From: Streptomyces lasiicapitis
Lineage (GTDB): Bacteria > Actinomycetota > Actinomycetes > Streptomycetales > Streptomycetaceae
Length of the DNA: 60,867 bases
Assembly (NCBI RefSeq): GCF_014646335.1
Contig: NZ_BMNG01000012.1
Span: 1 to 60,867 of the forward strand
Reading direction: 5' to 3'
Shown here piece after piece: positions 41,904 through 49,700 of this stretch (its first letter is position 1; each line of letters opens with the position of its first letter). A model generated the notes under the pieces. It was not told the origin of the DNA. It saw nothing but the letters and a program-made list of their open reading frames with translations, and made no database searches. The position numbers were made by a program, and so were the translations under genes.

Positions 41904-43205
41904 ATGAGTACGACTCCACCGCCCGCCGCGACCGAGCTGGACGACCAGCCGCGCGCGGACCAACACCCCGACGACGACGGCGCGTTCGGCTGGCTGCGCG
42001 CGCTCGGACCGCGCGGCCGCCGGGCGTTCGCCGGCGCCTTCGGCGGGTACGCGCTGGACTCCTACGACTACTTCACGCTGCCCCTGAGCATGGTCGCGCT
42101 GTCGGCCTACTTCGGCCTGAACAGCGGCCAGACGGGCCTGTTCACGACCGTCACGCTGGTCGTCTCCGCCGTGGGCGGAGCCGTCGCGGGCGTCGTGGCC
42201 GATCGCATAGGCCGGGTCAAGGCCCTGATGATCACCGTGATCACGTACGCCGTGTTCACCGTCGCCTGCGGCTTCGCGCCCAACTACGAGACTCTGCTGG
42301 TCTTCCGCGCCCTCCAGGGCCTCGGTTTCGGCGGCGAGTGGGCGGTCGGCGCGATCCTGGTCGCCGAGTACTCGACCGCCAAGAACCGCGGCCGCACGCT
42401 CGGCGCGATCCAGAGCTCCTGGGCCGTGGGCTGGGGCCTCGCCGCGATCGTCTACACGCTGGTCTTCCAGTTCATGGACGACGACATCGCCTGGCGCGTG
42501 ATGTTCTTCACCGGCGCGCTGCCCGCGCTGCTCGTCATCTACGTACGCCGCAATGTGCACGACGCCCCGGAGGCGGCCGCCGAGCGTGAACGGAGCACGG
42601 AGAAGGGCTCGTTCACGGCCATCTTCAAGCCGGGCATGCTGCGCACGACGTGCTTCGCGGTGCTGCTGTCCACGGGTGTCCAGGGCGGCTACTACACGCT
42701 CGCCACCTGGGTGCCGACGTACCTCAAGGAAGACCGCGGGCTGACCGTCGTCGGCACCGGCGGCTATCTCACGTTCCTCATCTCCGGCGCCTTCATCGGC
42801 TATCTGACCGGCGGTTATCTGACCGACAAGCTGGGGCGCAAGCGCAACATCGCGCTGTTCGCGTTCCTGTCCGCGGCCAGCATCGCCGCGTACACGAACA
42901 TCCCGGACGGGGCCAACGGCGTTCTCCTGGTCCTCGGTTTCCCGCTCGGCTTCTGCATGTCGGCGATCTTCAGCGGCTTCGGTTCCTTCCTGAGCGAGCT
43001 GTACCCGGCGGCCGTGCGCGGCACGGGGCAGGGCTTCACGTACAACACCGGCCGCGCAGTGGGTGCCATCTTCCCCACGACCGTCGGCTTCCTCGCGGAC
43101 AGCTGGGGCGTGGGCGGTGCGCTGATCTTCGGGGCGTTCGGTTACGCGCTCGCGGTGATCGCCCTCTTCGGACTGCCCGAGACGCGCGGGAGGGAACTTC
43201 TGTGA
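41904..43205 (+). CDS. MFS transporter, sugar/acid symporter type
   Basis: Twelve-helix major facilitator of 433 residues. GVVADRIGRVKALM is the loop 2-3 signature, LQGLGFGGEWAVGAILVAEY the family motif of the metabolite:H+ symporters, and LTDKLGRKRNIALF the second-half counterpart. The start was placed at 41904 because GAGGTG precedes it; the open frame extends upstream through the promoter. As first gene of an operon with a D-glutamate cyclase-family protein and 5-oxoprolinase, it probably imports D-glutamate, 5-oxoproline or a related acid. In B. subtilis the equivalent place is held by the unrelated transporter YcsG. Confidence 0.88.
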   Translation: MSTTPPPAATELDDQPRADQHPDDDGAFGWLRALGPRGRRAFAGAFGGYALDSYDYFTLPLSMVALSAYFGLNSGQTGLFTTVTLVVSAVGGAVAGVVADRIGRVKALMITVITYAVFTVACGFAPNYETLLVFRALQGLGFGGEWAVGAILVAEYSTAKNRGRTLGAIQSSWAVGWGLAAIVYTLVFQFMDDDIAWRVMFFTGALPALLVIYVRRNVHDAPEAAAERERSTEKGSFTAIFKPGMLRTTCFAVLLSTGVQGGYYTLATWVPTYLKEDRGLTVVGTGGYLTFLISGAFIGYLTGGYLTDKLGRKRNIALFAFLSAASIAAYTNIPDGANGVLLVLGFPLGFCMSAIFSGFGSFLSELYPAAVRGTGQGFTYNTGRAVGAIFPTTVGFLADSWGVGGALIFGAFGYALAVIALFGLPETRGRELL

Positions 43206-44068
43206 ATCACGAAGGGGAGGGAACTTCCGCGAGCCTCGCGGCCGTTGAGGACTGTGGAGCCGCCGAGACCCTGGAGGTCGCGGGAAGCCCCGGAGCCGAC
43301 CTGAGCCCCCAGGAGGCCCGCGCGGCGTTCCGCTCGGGCCTCAGCGGCCCCACGGCCGGCTGGGCGCGCGGGCACACTCAGGCGAACCTCGTGTCCGTGC
43401 CTGCCGACTGGGCGTACGACATGCTCCTGTTCTGCCAGCGAAACCCCAAGGCCTGCCCGGTTCTCGACGTCACCGACGCGGGCTCCTGGTCCACGCCGCT
43501 CGCCCCGGACGCGGACCTGCGCACGGACCTGCCGCGCTACCGCGTCTGGCACGACGGCGAGTTGGCCGAGGAACCCACCGACGTGCTCGCGCACTGGCGC
43601 GAGGACCTGGTGTCGTTCGTCATCGGCTGCAGCTTCACCTTCGAGTGGGCGCTCGCGGCGGCGGGCGTGCCGCTGCGCCATGTCGAGCAGGGCCGCAACG
43701 TCGCCATGTACGTCACCGACCGCCGGTGCCGTCAGGCGGGGCGGATCGGCGGGCCCATGGTGGTCTCCATGCGCCCGGTGCCGCCCGGCGACCTGGCCGC
43801 GGCGATCCGGGAGACCGCCCTGCTGCCCGCGGTGCACGGCGCGCCGGTGCACTGCGGCGACCCGGGCGGCCTCGGCATCGCCGACCTCGGCAAGCCCGAC
43901 TTCGGCGATCCGGTGGCCGCCGAGCCCGACGACATCCCGGTGTTCTGGGCGTGCGGAGTGACGCCGCAGGCGGCCGTGATGGCCTCGCGGCCGCCGTTCG
44001 CGATCACGCACGCGCCGGGCCAGATGTTCATCACCGACGCCCGCGACGAGCAGTACCGCGTCGCTTGA
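43202..44068 (+). CDS. DUF1445 protein, D-glutamate cyclase family (YcsI-like)
   Basis: 288 residues with typical DUF1445 sequence: GWARGHTQANLVSVPADWAYDM, FVIGCSFTFEWAL, RNVAMYVTDRRC, VVSMRPVP and ITHAPGQMFITD. The mammalian member DGLUCY cyclises D-glutamate to 5-oxo-D-proline, while bacterial YcsI is encoded with YcsF (PxpA). Here it likewise precedes pxpABC, so it may generate or handle the substrate of the oxoprolinase. GTG overlaps the MFS stop (GTGA at 43202-43205). The first 35 residues are extra, low-complexity sequence. Formal annotation is usually putative hydro-lyase. Confidence 0.88.
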   Translation: MNHEGEGTSASLAAVEDCGAAETLEVAGSPGADLSPQEARAAFRSGLSGPTAGWARGHTQANLVSVPADWAYDMLLFCQRNPKACPVLDVTDAGSWSTPLAPDADLRTDLPRYRVWHDGELAEEPTDVLAHWREDLVSFVIGCSFTFEWALAAAGVPLRHVEQGRNVAMYVTDRRCRQAGRIGGPMVVSMRPVPPGDLAAAIRETALLPAVHGAPVHCGDPGGLGIADLGKPDFGDPVAAEPDDIPVFWACGVTPQAAVMASRPPFAITHAPGQMFITDARDEQYRVA

Positions 44069-44100
44069 GGGCACACGAGAGACACGGGAGCGACACGTAC

Positions 44101-44865
44101 ATGACCTGGGCCTCGATCGATCTCAACGCCGACCTCGGCGAGGGCTTCGGGCGCTGGCGGCTCACCGACGACGAGGAGCTGCTCTCCGTCGTCACCAGCG
44201 CCAATGTGGCCTGCGGCTTCCACGCGGGCGACGCGGCCACCATGCGGCGCGTGTGCGAGCGCGCGGCCGAGCGCGGGGTGCGCGTCGGCGCCCAGGTGTC
44301 GTACCGCGACCTGGCGGGCTTCGGGCGGCGCGCGATGGACGTGCCGTCGGCGGAACTCGCGGCCGAAGTGGCGTACCAGATCGGCGCCCTGGAGGTGTTC
44401 GCGCGGGCGGCGGGCACGCGCGTGGCGTACGTCAAGCCGCACGGCGCGCTGTACAACCGCGTCGTCCACGACATGGAGCAGGCGGGCGCCGTCGTCGAGG
44501 GGGTGCTCCTCGCCGACGACCGGCTGCCCGTGCTCGGCCTGCCCGGATCGCGCCTCCTGGAGGCGGCGGACAAGGCCGGACTGCCGGTCGTCACGGAGGC
44601 GTTCGCGGACCGCGCGTACACCGACGAGGGCACGCTGGTGCCGCGCGGCACCGACGGGGCCGTCATCACGGAGCCGGACGCCGTCGTCGAACGGTCCCTG
44701 GGACTCGCCCGGTTCGGCACCGTCACGTCCCACGGAGGACAGCAAATCGCTGTCCGCGCGCGGTCGCTGTGCCTGCACGGCGACACTCCCGGAGCGGTGG
44801 GGCTCGCGCGGGAGGTGCGGGCGCGGCTCGAGGAGTCGGGTGTGCGGGTGGAGGCGTTCGCATGA
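44101..44865 (+). CDS. pxpA: 5-oxoprolinase subunit A (LamB/YcsF)
   Basis: 254 residues of the LamB/YcsF family. DLNADLGEGFG, NVACGFHAGD, VGAQVSYRDLAGFGRR and YVKPHGALYN are the hallmark motifs. With PxpB and PxpC it forms the ATP-dependent enzyme that opens 5-oxoproline to glutamate. The ATG is 32 bases after the DUF1445 stop, and the downstream overlap (ATGA at 44862) couples it to pxpB. Confidence 0.95.
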   Translation: MTWASIDLNADLGEGFGRWRLTDDEELLSVVTSANVACGFHAGDAATMRRVCERAAERGVRVGAQVSYRDLAGFGRRAMDVPSAELAAEVAYQIGALEVFARAAGTRVAYVKPHGALYNRVVHDMEQAGAVVEGVLLADDRLPVLGLPGSRLLEAADKAGLPVVTEAFADRAYTDEGTLVPRGTDGAVITEPDAVVERSLGLARFGTVTSHGGQQIAVRARSLCLHGDTPGAVGLAREVRARLEESGVRVEAFA

Positions 44866-45656
44866 GGGTGCCGTCGGCGGGGATTTCCCCTACAGGGGGC
44901 ACGGCCGCGGTGGCTGGGAGCGTGGGCGCGGGAGACGTGCGCGCGACGGGGCCGGCCGGGGCCACGAGTGCGGAAGGCCCGCCCAGCACCGCACGCCCAG
45001 GGAACCCGCCCGCGGCACCCTCGTACGCGGACACCCCGCCCATGCACGTCCTGCCCATGGGCGAGCGCGCCCTCCTCGTCGAGTTGGCCGACGGTGCCGC
45101 CGCCGCGGCCCTGCACGCCGAGTTGCTGCGGCGCCGCGCGGAGGGCGACCTCACCGTGCGCGAGATCGTGCCCGCCGCACGCACCGTGCTGCTCGACGGT
45201 CTCGACGACCCGCTCCGGCTCGCCGCGCGGCTGCCCTCCTGGGAGATCCCGCCGCCGGCCGCCCGCGCGGAGGGCGTCCTGGAGATCCCGGTGCGGTACG
45301 ACGGCCCGGACCTGGCCGACGTGGCGGCGCTGTGGAACGTGCCGGTGCGGGACGTGGCGCGGATCCACTCGGCGGCCGAATTCCGCGTCGCCTTCTGCGG
45401 GTTCGCGCCCGGCTTCGGCTATCTGACCGGCTCCGGCGACCTGCCCGAGGTGCCGCGCCGCGCGACCCCGCGCACGGCGGTGCCTGCTGGCTCCGTCGGC
45501 CTCGCCGGGCCCTACACGGGCGTGTATCCGCGGCCCTCGCCCGGGGGTTGGCAGCTCATCGGTTCCACGGACGCGGTGCTGTGGGACCACGCGCGCGTGC
45601 CCGCCGCGCTCCTCACGCCGGGCGCCCGGGTCCGCTTCGTGCCGGAGGCCGCATGA
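44862..45656 (+). CDS. pxpB: 5-oxoprolinase subunit B (KipI-like)
   Basis: Carboxyltransferase-like KipI-family protein. The core starts at MHVLPMGERALLVEL and includes FCGFAPGFGYLTG, PRTAVPAGSVGLAG and YPRPSPGGWQLIG. With the ATG at 44862, which overlaps the pxpA stop, it has 264 residues, the first 60 being a Gly/Ala/Pro-rich extension absent from most relatives; starting at 45042 would give a normal 204-residue protein. The overlap favours the longer form but I cannot decide. Its stop overlaps the pxpC start. Confidence 0.92.
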   Translation: MRVPSAGISPTGGTAAVAGSVGAGDVRATGPAGATSAEGPPSTARPGNPPAAPSYADTPPMHVLPMGERALLVELADGAAAAALHAELLRRRAEGDLTVREIVPAARTVLLDGLDDPLRLAARLPSWEIPPPAARAEGVLEIPVRYDGPDLADVAALWNVPVRDVARIHSAAEFRVAFCGFAPGFGYLTGSGDLPEVPRRATPRTAVPAGSVGLAGPYTGVYPRPSPGGWQLIGSTDAVLWDHARVPAALLTPGARVRFVPEAA

Positions 45657-46537
45657 CCGACCGGGCCATCGCGGTCGTCAGGGCCGGGGCACTCACCACG
45701 GTGCAGGACGAGGGGCGGCCGGGGCACGCCCACCTGGGGGTGCCCCGTTCCGGCGCCCTCGACCGGCCCGCCGCCGCCCTGGTGAACCGTCTCGTCGGCA
45801 ACCCGCCCGACGCCGCCGTCCTGGAGACCACCCTCAACGGCTGCGCGCTGAGGCCCCGTTGCGCGGTCACCGTCGCCGTGGGCGGTGCTCCCTGTCCGGT
45901 GACGGTGGACGGGCGGGCGGCGGCCTGGGGTGCCCCGATCCGAGTACCGGCCGGTGCGCTCCTCGATGTGGGGTCCGCTGTCTCCGGAGTACGCGGTTAC
46001 GTCGCCGTCGGCGGCGGGATCGCCGTCGAACCGGTCCTCGGCAGCCGCTCCACCGACCTGCTGTCCGGGCTCGGCCCGCCCCCGCTCACGGACGGCGCGG
46101 TGCTGCCCCTGGGAGTCGCACCCGTCACCCACGCGCGCGTGGACACCGCCGCGCAGCCCGGCCCGCCGAGGGAACTGATCCTCCGGGTGACGCCCGGGCC
46201 CCGCGCGGACTGGTTCACGGCCACGGCCCTGCGCACGCTCACCACGCGCGCGTACCGCGTGTCGTCCGCCAGCAACCGCATCGGCCTGCGCACCGAAGGG
46301 CCGCCCCTGGAACGGGCGGTGGGCGGTGAACTGCCCAGCGAGGGCATGGTCCTCGGCGCGGTCCAGGTGCCGCCGGACGGCAGTCCCGTGGTGTTCCTCG
46401 CCGACCATCCGACCACCGGCGGCTACCCGGTGGTGGGCGTCGTCAGGGAACGAGACCTCGCAGCGGCGGCCCAGGCGGTGCCGGGGACGGTGGTGCGGTT
46501 CGTGGGGGTGGGGGGTTGGCCGGGGCGGCGGGGGTGA
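45653..46537 (+). CDS. pxpC: 5-oxoprolinase subunit C (KipA-like, biotin-dependent carboxyltransferase family)
   Basis: 294-residue KipA/PxpC protein. TVQDEGRPGHAHLGVPRSGALD is the N-terminal signature, YVAVGGGIAVEPVLGSRSTDL and SNRIGLRTEGPPL are internal ones, and FLADHPTTGGYPVVG the C-terminal one. It ends the five-gene operon. Its start overlaps the pxpB stop (ATGA at 45653). Downstream lies a 670-base non-coding stretch filled with a degenerate tandem array. Confidence 0.95.
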   Translation: MTDRAIAVVRAGALTTVQDEGRPGHAHLGVPRSGALDRPAAALVNRLVGNPPDAAVLETTLNGCALRPRCAVTVAVGGAPCPVTVDGRAAAWGAPIRVPAGALLDVGSAVSGVRGYVAVGGGIAVEPVLGSRSTDLLSGLGPPPLTDGAVLPLGVAPVTHARVDTAAQPGPPRELILRVTPGPRADWFTATALRTLTTRAYRVSSASNRIGLRTEGPPLERAVGGELPSEGMVLGAVQVPPDGSPVVFLADHPTTGGYPVVGVVRERDLAAAAQAVPGTVVRFVGVGGWPGRRG

Positions 46538-46609
46538 GACGGCGGGGCTTCGGGCGTTCCCGCTGCTGCGGGCCGGAGCGCGGGCGTGGTGGCGCGGGCG
46601 TGGTGGCGT

Positions 46610-47150
46610 GGGCGCGCCCGCCTTCGGGCGTCCTAGCCGCCACGGGCGGACACCCGGACGCGATGGTGTCGGCCCTGACCGGCCTCGGCGCCCTCGCTGC
46701 CGCAGGCCAGCAACGGACACGGTGACATCGGCCTGCCCGCCTACGGGTGTCCCCGCCTCCGAGATCGGACACGGTGACGTCAGACCTACGGAGGACTGCC
46801 CAGCCTCGGGCGTCCCCGCCGCTACGGACCGGCACGCGGACGCGGTCCAATAGGCCTCCCCGCCGTCGAGCGTCCCATCACCGAGACCAGGCGCACGGCC
46901 ACGGTGGCATCGAGCCTGTCCGGCCTCGGGCGCCCCAGCCACCGCAGGCCAGCGCACGGACGCGGTGGAGGAAGCGTGCCCGCCTCCAGCGTCCCCACCG
47001 ACGAGAACCGGGCGTTCTGACACGGCGGTGTCGGGCCTGCCTCCCTTCACACCTGCCCGCCTTCGGGTGTCTCCACCGCCGAAGCCCGGCACGCGGACGC
47101 GTTGACGTCGGCGCACCCAGCCCGGCTTCAGGCGTCCCCGCCACCCCTGC
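46610..47150. repeat. Degenerate tandem array, about 60-bp unit, eight to nine copies
   Basis: Between convergent pxpC and the SGNH hydrolase gene a unit of 56-76 bases recurs. Each copy opens with a block like CCCGCCTTCGGGCGTCCCC, continues with a CCGC/CGAG/ACGG variable part, and ends near CACGGACGCGGTGACGTC. Copies start at about 46617, 46682, 46738, 46801, 46860, 46918, 46977 and 47053, with a decayed one at about 47118. Long open frames cross the region on both strands but they follow the repeat period rather than protein-like composition, so I call no gene. The last 60 bases before 47209 hold nothing recognisable. Confidence 0.75.
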
Positions 47151-47208
47151 GTCGCCCCGCCAAGCCGCCTCCCCCAACCACCATCGGCACCCAGCCGCCA
47201 GCCACCCC

Positions 47209-48066
47209 TCAAGCCGCCTCCACCCGCCGCTCCACCCCCGCAAGCCCGGCCAGCGCGGCCGTCGCCGCGTGCGCGGCCCGTACGTCCAGGCCGCCGCTCG
47301 TGCCGCGCACCCGGTGCCGTACTTCCTCCGCGGCGAGGCTGAGCAACTGCGGCAGCAGGTCGGTGCAGCGTCGGGCGACCCAGCCGGTGCCGGCCGTGGC
47401 AAGCCAGAGCAGGCTCGCCGCGTGGGTGGGCGGCGGGCGTTCGGGGTCGAGGCCGGGGCCGGCGCCGGATGCGAGGCCCTCGGCGGCGAGCAGGGCGTGG
47501 CAGCGGGCGGCGAACACGCGGTGGCCGCGCTCGCCGGGGTGCAGGCGGTCGGCGCTCCACAGCGCGCGGTCGGCGATCCACTCCTCGCCCGCGGCGTGCA
47601 GGTGGACGGCGCCGTATCGCTCGGACAGCGCGTGTACGACGGCGTTGACCGCCCGCTGCCGCCGCGCCAGCGGGCGGCCGAGCGCACCGGGGAGGCCCAG
47701 CATCGCCCCGGGGTCGGGCATGCAGGCCGTGAGCAGCACGGCGCCGTCCGCCGTGACGGCGCCGTAGACCTCGTCGAGGCGACCGGCGACGGCACCGATG
47801 TCGAAGGTGCAGCGCAGCGTGTCGTTGACACCGACGACGACGGACACGATGTCGGGTCGCAGGGTCAGCGCACGCGGCATCTGGTGGCCGTGTACGTCGC
47901 AGGTCTGCGCCCCGCTGGCGGCCAGGTTGTGGAATTCCACGGGCCGTTGGGGCGTGCCCAGGCCCGCGGCGAGCAGTGCCGCCCAGCCCCGCCACGCGCC
48001 GTCCACGGGGTCCCCCACGCCTTGCGTGAGCGAGTCCCCGAGCGCGACGTACGTCACCGGCTTCAT
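47209..48066 (-). CDS. SGNH/GDSL-family hydrolase
   Basis: 285 residues with the SGNH catalytic blocks: GDSLTQG at about 10 (nucleophile serine), the GxxxTC-like block II region NLAASGAQT, GVND at about 98, and DRLHPGERGH with the Asp-His pair near 175. The last 60 residues are an added helical segment. There is no signal peptide, so it probably acts in the cytoplasm on an ester, perhaps one carried by the glycan or lipid made by the two glycosyltransferases. The ATG overlaps the upstream stop (ATGA), so it is the third gene of a coupled operon. Confidence 0.88.
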   Translation of the reverse strand: MKPVTYVALGDSLTQGVGDPVDGAWRGWAALLAAGLGTPQRPVEFHNLAASGAQTCDVHGHQMPRALTLRPDIVSVVVGVNDTLRCTFDIGAVAGRLDEVYGAVTADGAVLLTACMPDPGAMLGLPGALGRPLARRQRAVNAVVHALSERYGAVHLHAAGEEWIADRALWSADRLHPGERGHRVFAARCHALLAAEGLASGAGPGLDPERPPPTHAASLLWLATAGTGWVARRCTDLLPQLLSLAAEEVRHRVRGTSGGLDVRAAHAATAALAGLAGVERRVEAA

Positions 48067-49700
48067 CCGCCACCGCCCCCGTCCGGCACCCCGCCGGTGC
48101 CCGCCACGAGCCGCAGCGAACGGCCCCGGCCCACAGTGGGCACCACGTCGACGTGCCCCGCCCCAGCCGCCGCAGCGGTGGCGCCCTGCTCAGCCGCTGT
48201 CGGCAGCGCAGCGGCTCCGTGCCCGGGGCCCGCCGCCGAGGCAACACCGTTGCGCACGGGGCCCGCCGCCGAAGCAACACCGTCACGCACGAGGTCCACC
48301 TCGGGAGCAACACCATGGCCCACAGGGCCTACCTCCGGAGCAACACCGTCGCCCACGAGGTCCGCCTCCCGAGCAACACCATTGCGCACAGGGCCCACCT
48401 CCTGAGCAACACCGTCACCCACAAGGTCCACCGCCAGAGCAACACCCTTGCCCACAGGACCGACCGCCGAAGCAACCCCCTCGCCCACGGACCCCGCAAC
48501 GGAAGCAACAACGTCACCGCCCCCAGCTCCCACCCCATGCGCCGCCAAGAACGCCCCCACAGCCGCATCCCACCCAAAACACTCCGCACGCGCACGTGCC
48601 GCCGCGCGCCTGGCGGGCTCCGGACGTTCGAGGACCGCGTGGACCGCGTGGGCGAAGGTGCGCGCAGTGTCGGCCGCCGCCGCGCCCGCGCCGGCCACGA
48701 TCTCCGGGAGGGCGGACGAGGCGCTGGCCACCACCGGGGTGCCGCACGCGAGGGCTTCGAGGGCGGCGAGGCCGAAGGTCTCACAGGGTCCCGGCGCGAG
48801 GCACACGTCGGCCGTCGCCTGGAGCGCGCCGAGGACGGCACGGTCCGCGACATGGCCGAGGAAGGTCACCGGCAACCCCCGCTCCTGTGCCCGTTGTTCG
48901 AGCCGCGCGCGCAGCGGCCCGTCGCCCGCGACGACGAGGACGGCCGGTACGCCGCGCCCGCGCAGGGTCTCCAGGGTGTCGAGCGCCGTGCCGGGACGTT
49001 TCTCCACGGAGAGGCGGGAGCACAGCAACAGGAAAACGTCGTCCTCGCGCGCGTAGCGGTCACGTACGCGCCTGTCCCGCAGCCCCGGGTGGCGGTCCGC
49101 CAGGTCGACGCCCAGGGGGGCGCGTACGACATTGCCCGCGCCGATGCGTACGAACTCGCGCTCCGCCCATGCCGTGGTGCACACCACGCGCGCGTAGGCG
49201 TGCGCGGTGCGGGAGTTGAGCGCGTCGGCGGCGCGGCGCGCGAGGGCGGGCGGCACCCCCCAGGTGCGCATGACCGCGTCGGCCGCCTCGTGGGAGACCA
49301 TCACGGCCGGGACCCGGGCGCGGCGCGCCCACTCGCCGGTCCAGCGCAGCGTGGTGCGGTCGGACACTTCGAGGCGGTCTGGGGCGAGGCGTTCCAGGAG
49401 GCGGGTCACGCGGCGCCGGTCGGCGAGGACGCGGTAGCCGCCGGTGCCGGGCAGCACGTGTCCGGGCAGGGTGATGACGAGCCCCTGCTCGGTCTCGGCG
49501 GCCCCGGCCCGCTCGCCGGGGACGATGAGCACGGGCTCGTGGCCGGCGGCCAGATACCCGCGCCCCAGCTCCCGCAGCGCGGTGCGCAGTCCGCCCGATG
49601 AGGGCGTGACGAAGTTGGCGAGGCGCACGATCCGCATCGGCCCCGTGGTCCGCGCGGAGCGTGCCGCGCCCAGCGTGCTCATGCCCAGGGCCGCGGTCAT
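48063..49700 (-). CDS. GT4 glycosyltransferase with an 11-residue repeat tail
   Basis: Family GT4 retaining glycosyltransferase. Residues about 20-395 form the two Rossmann domains: FVTPSSGGLRTAL is the acceptor loop, LCSRLSVEKRPGTAL the nucleotide-sugar region, and PCETFGLAALEALACGTPVV the EX7E catalytic motif. From about residue 399 to 487 eight exact-length copies of an 11-residue unit (GVAxEVGPVGD) follow, with a Gly/Ala/His-rich end. The unit has V at positions 2, 6 and 9, giving a hydrophobic stripe on an 11/3 helix, like membrane-binding 11-mers. The ATG overlaps the stop of the upstream glycosyltransferase gene (ATGA at 49697-49700). Confidence 0.88.
   Translation of the reverse strand: MTAALGMSTLGAARSARTTGPMRIVRLANFVTPSSGGLRTALRELGRGYLAAGHEPVLIVPGERAGAAETEQGLVITLPGHVLPGTGGYRVLADRRRVTRLLERLAPDRLEVSDRTTLRWTGEWARRARVPAVMVSHEAADAVMRTWGVPPALARRAADALNSRTAHAYARVVCTTAWAEREFVRIGAGNVVRAPLGVDLADRHPGLRDRRVRDRYAREDDVFLLLCSRLSVEKRPGTALDTLETLRGRGVPAVLVVAGDGPLRARLEQRAQERGLPVTFLGHVADRAVLGALQATADVCLAPGPCETFGLAALEALACGTPVVASASSALPEIVAGAGAAAADTARTFAHAVHAVLERPEPARRAAARARAECFGWDAAVGAFLAAHGVGAGGGDVVASVAGSVGEGVASAVGPVGKGVALAVDLVGDGVAQEVGPVRNGVAREADLVGDGVAPEVGPVGHGVAPEVDLVRDGVASAAGPVRNGVASAAGPGHGAAALPTAAEQGATAAAAGAGHVDVVPTVGRGRSLRLVAGTGGVPDGGGGG
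48241..48504 (-). repeat. Coding tandem array: eight 33-bp units
   Basis: Eight consecutive 33-bp copies, each opening with GCAACACC-like sequence on the + strand, lie exactly end to end; decayed partial copies flank them. They encode the 11-residue repeats in the tail of the glycosyltransferase. Units alternate between GPV and DLV forms, so the true unit may be 66 bp. Confidence 0.9.

Noticed and set aside
33334..46537. Search for a Wadjet JetD/MksG nuclease around the SMC-like trio
   Set aside because: Flanking genes are a Rieske oxygenase on one side and a GntR regulator and transport operon on the other; none resembles a Toprim nuclease.
46610..47150. Possible CRISPR array
   Set aside because: The repeats are not identical, the unit length varies between 56 and 76 bases, the spacers are similar to one another, and there are no cas genes.
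45512..48316. Long minus-strand open frame of 934 residues
   Set aside because: It crosses pxpC in antisense, the 60-bp repeat array and the SGNH gene; its composition is Arg/Pro/Gly-rich shadow sequence.
46747..48405. Long + strand open frame of 552 residues over the repeat array
   Set aside because: It follows the repeat period and then runs antisense through the SGNH and glycosyltransferase genes; no protein-like domain or start.
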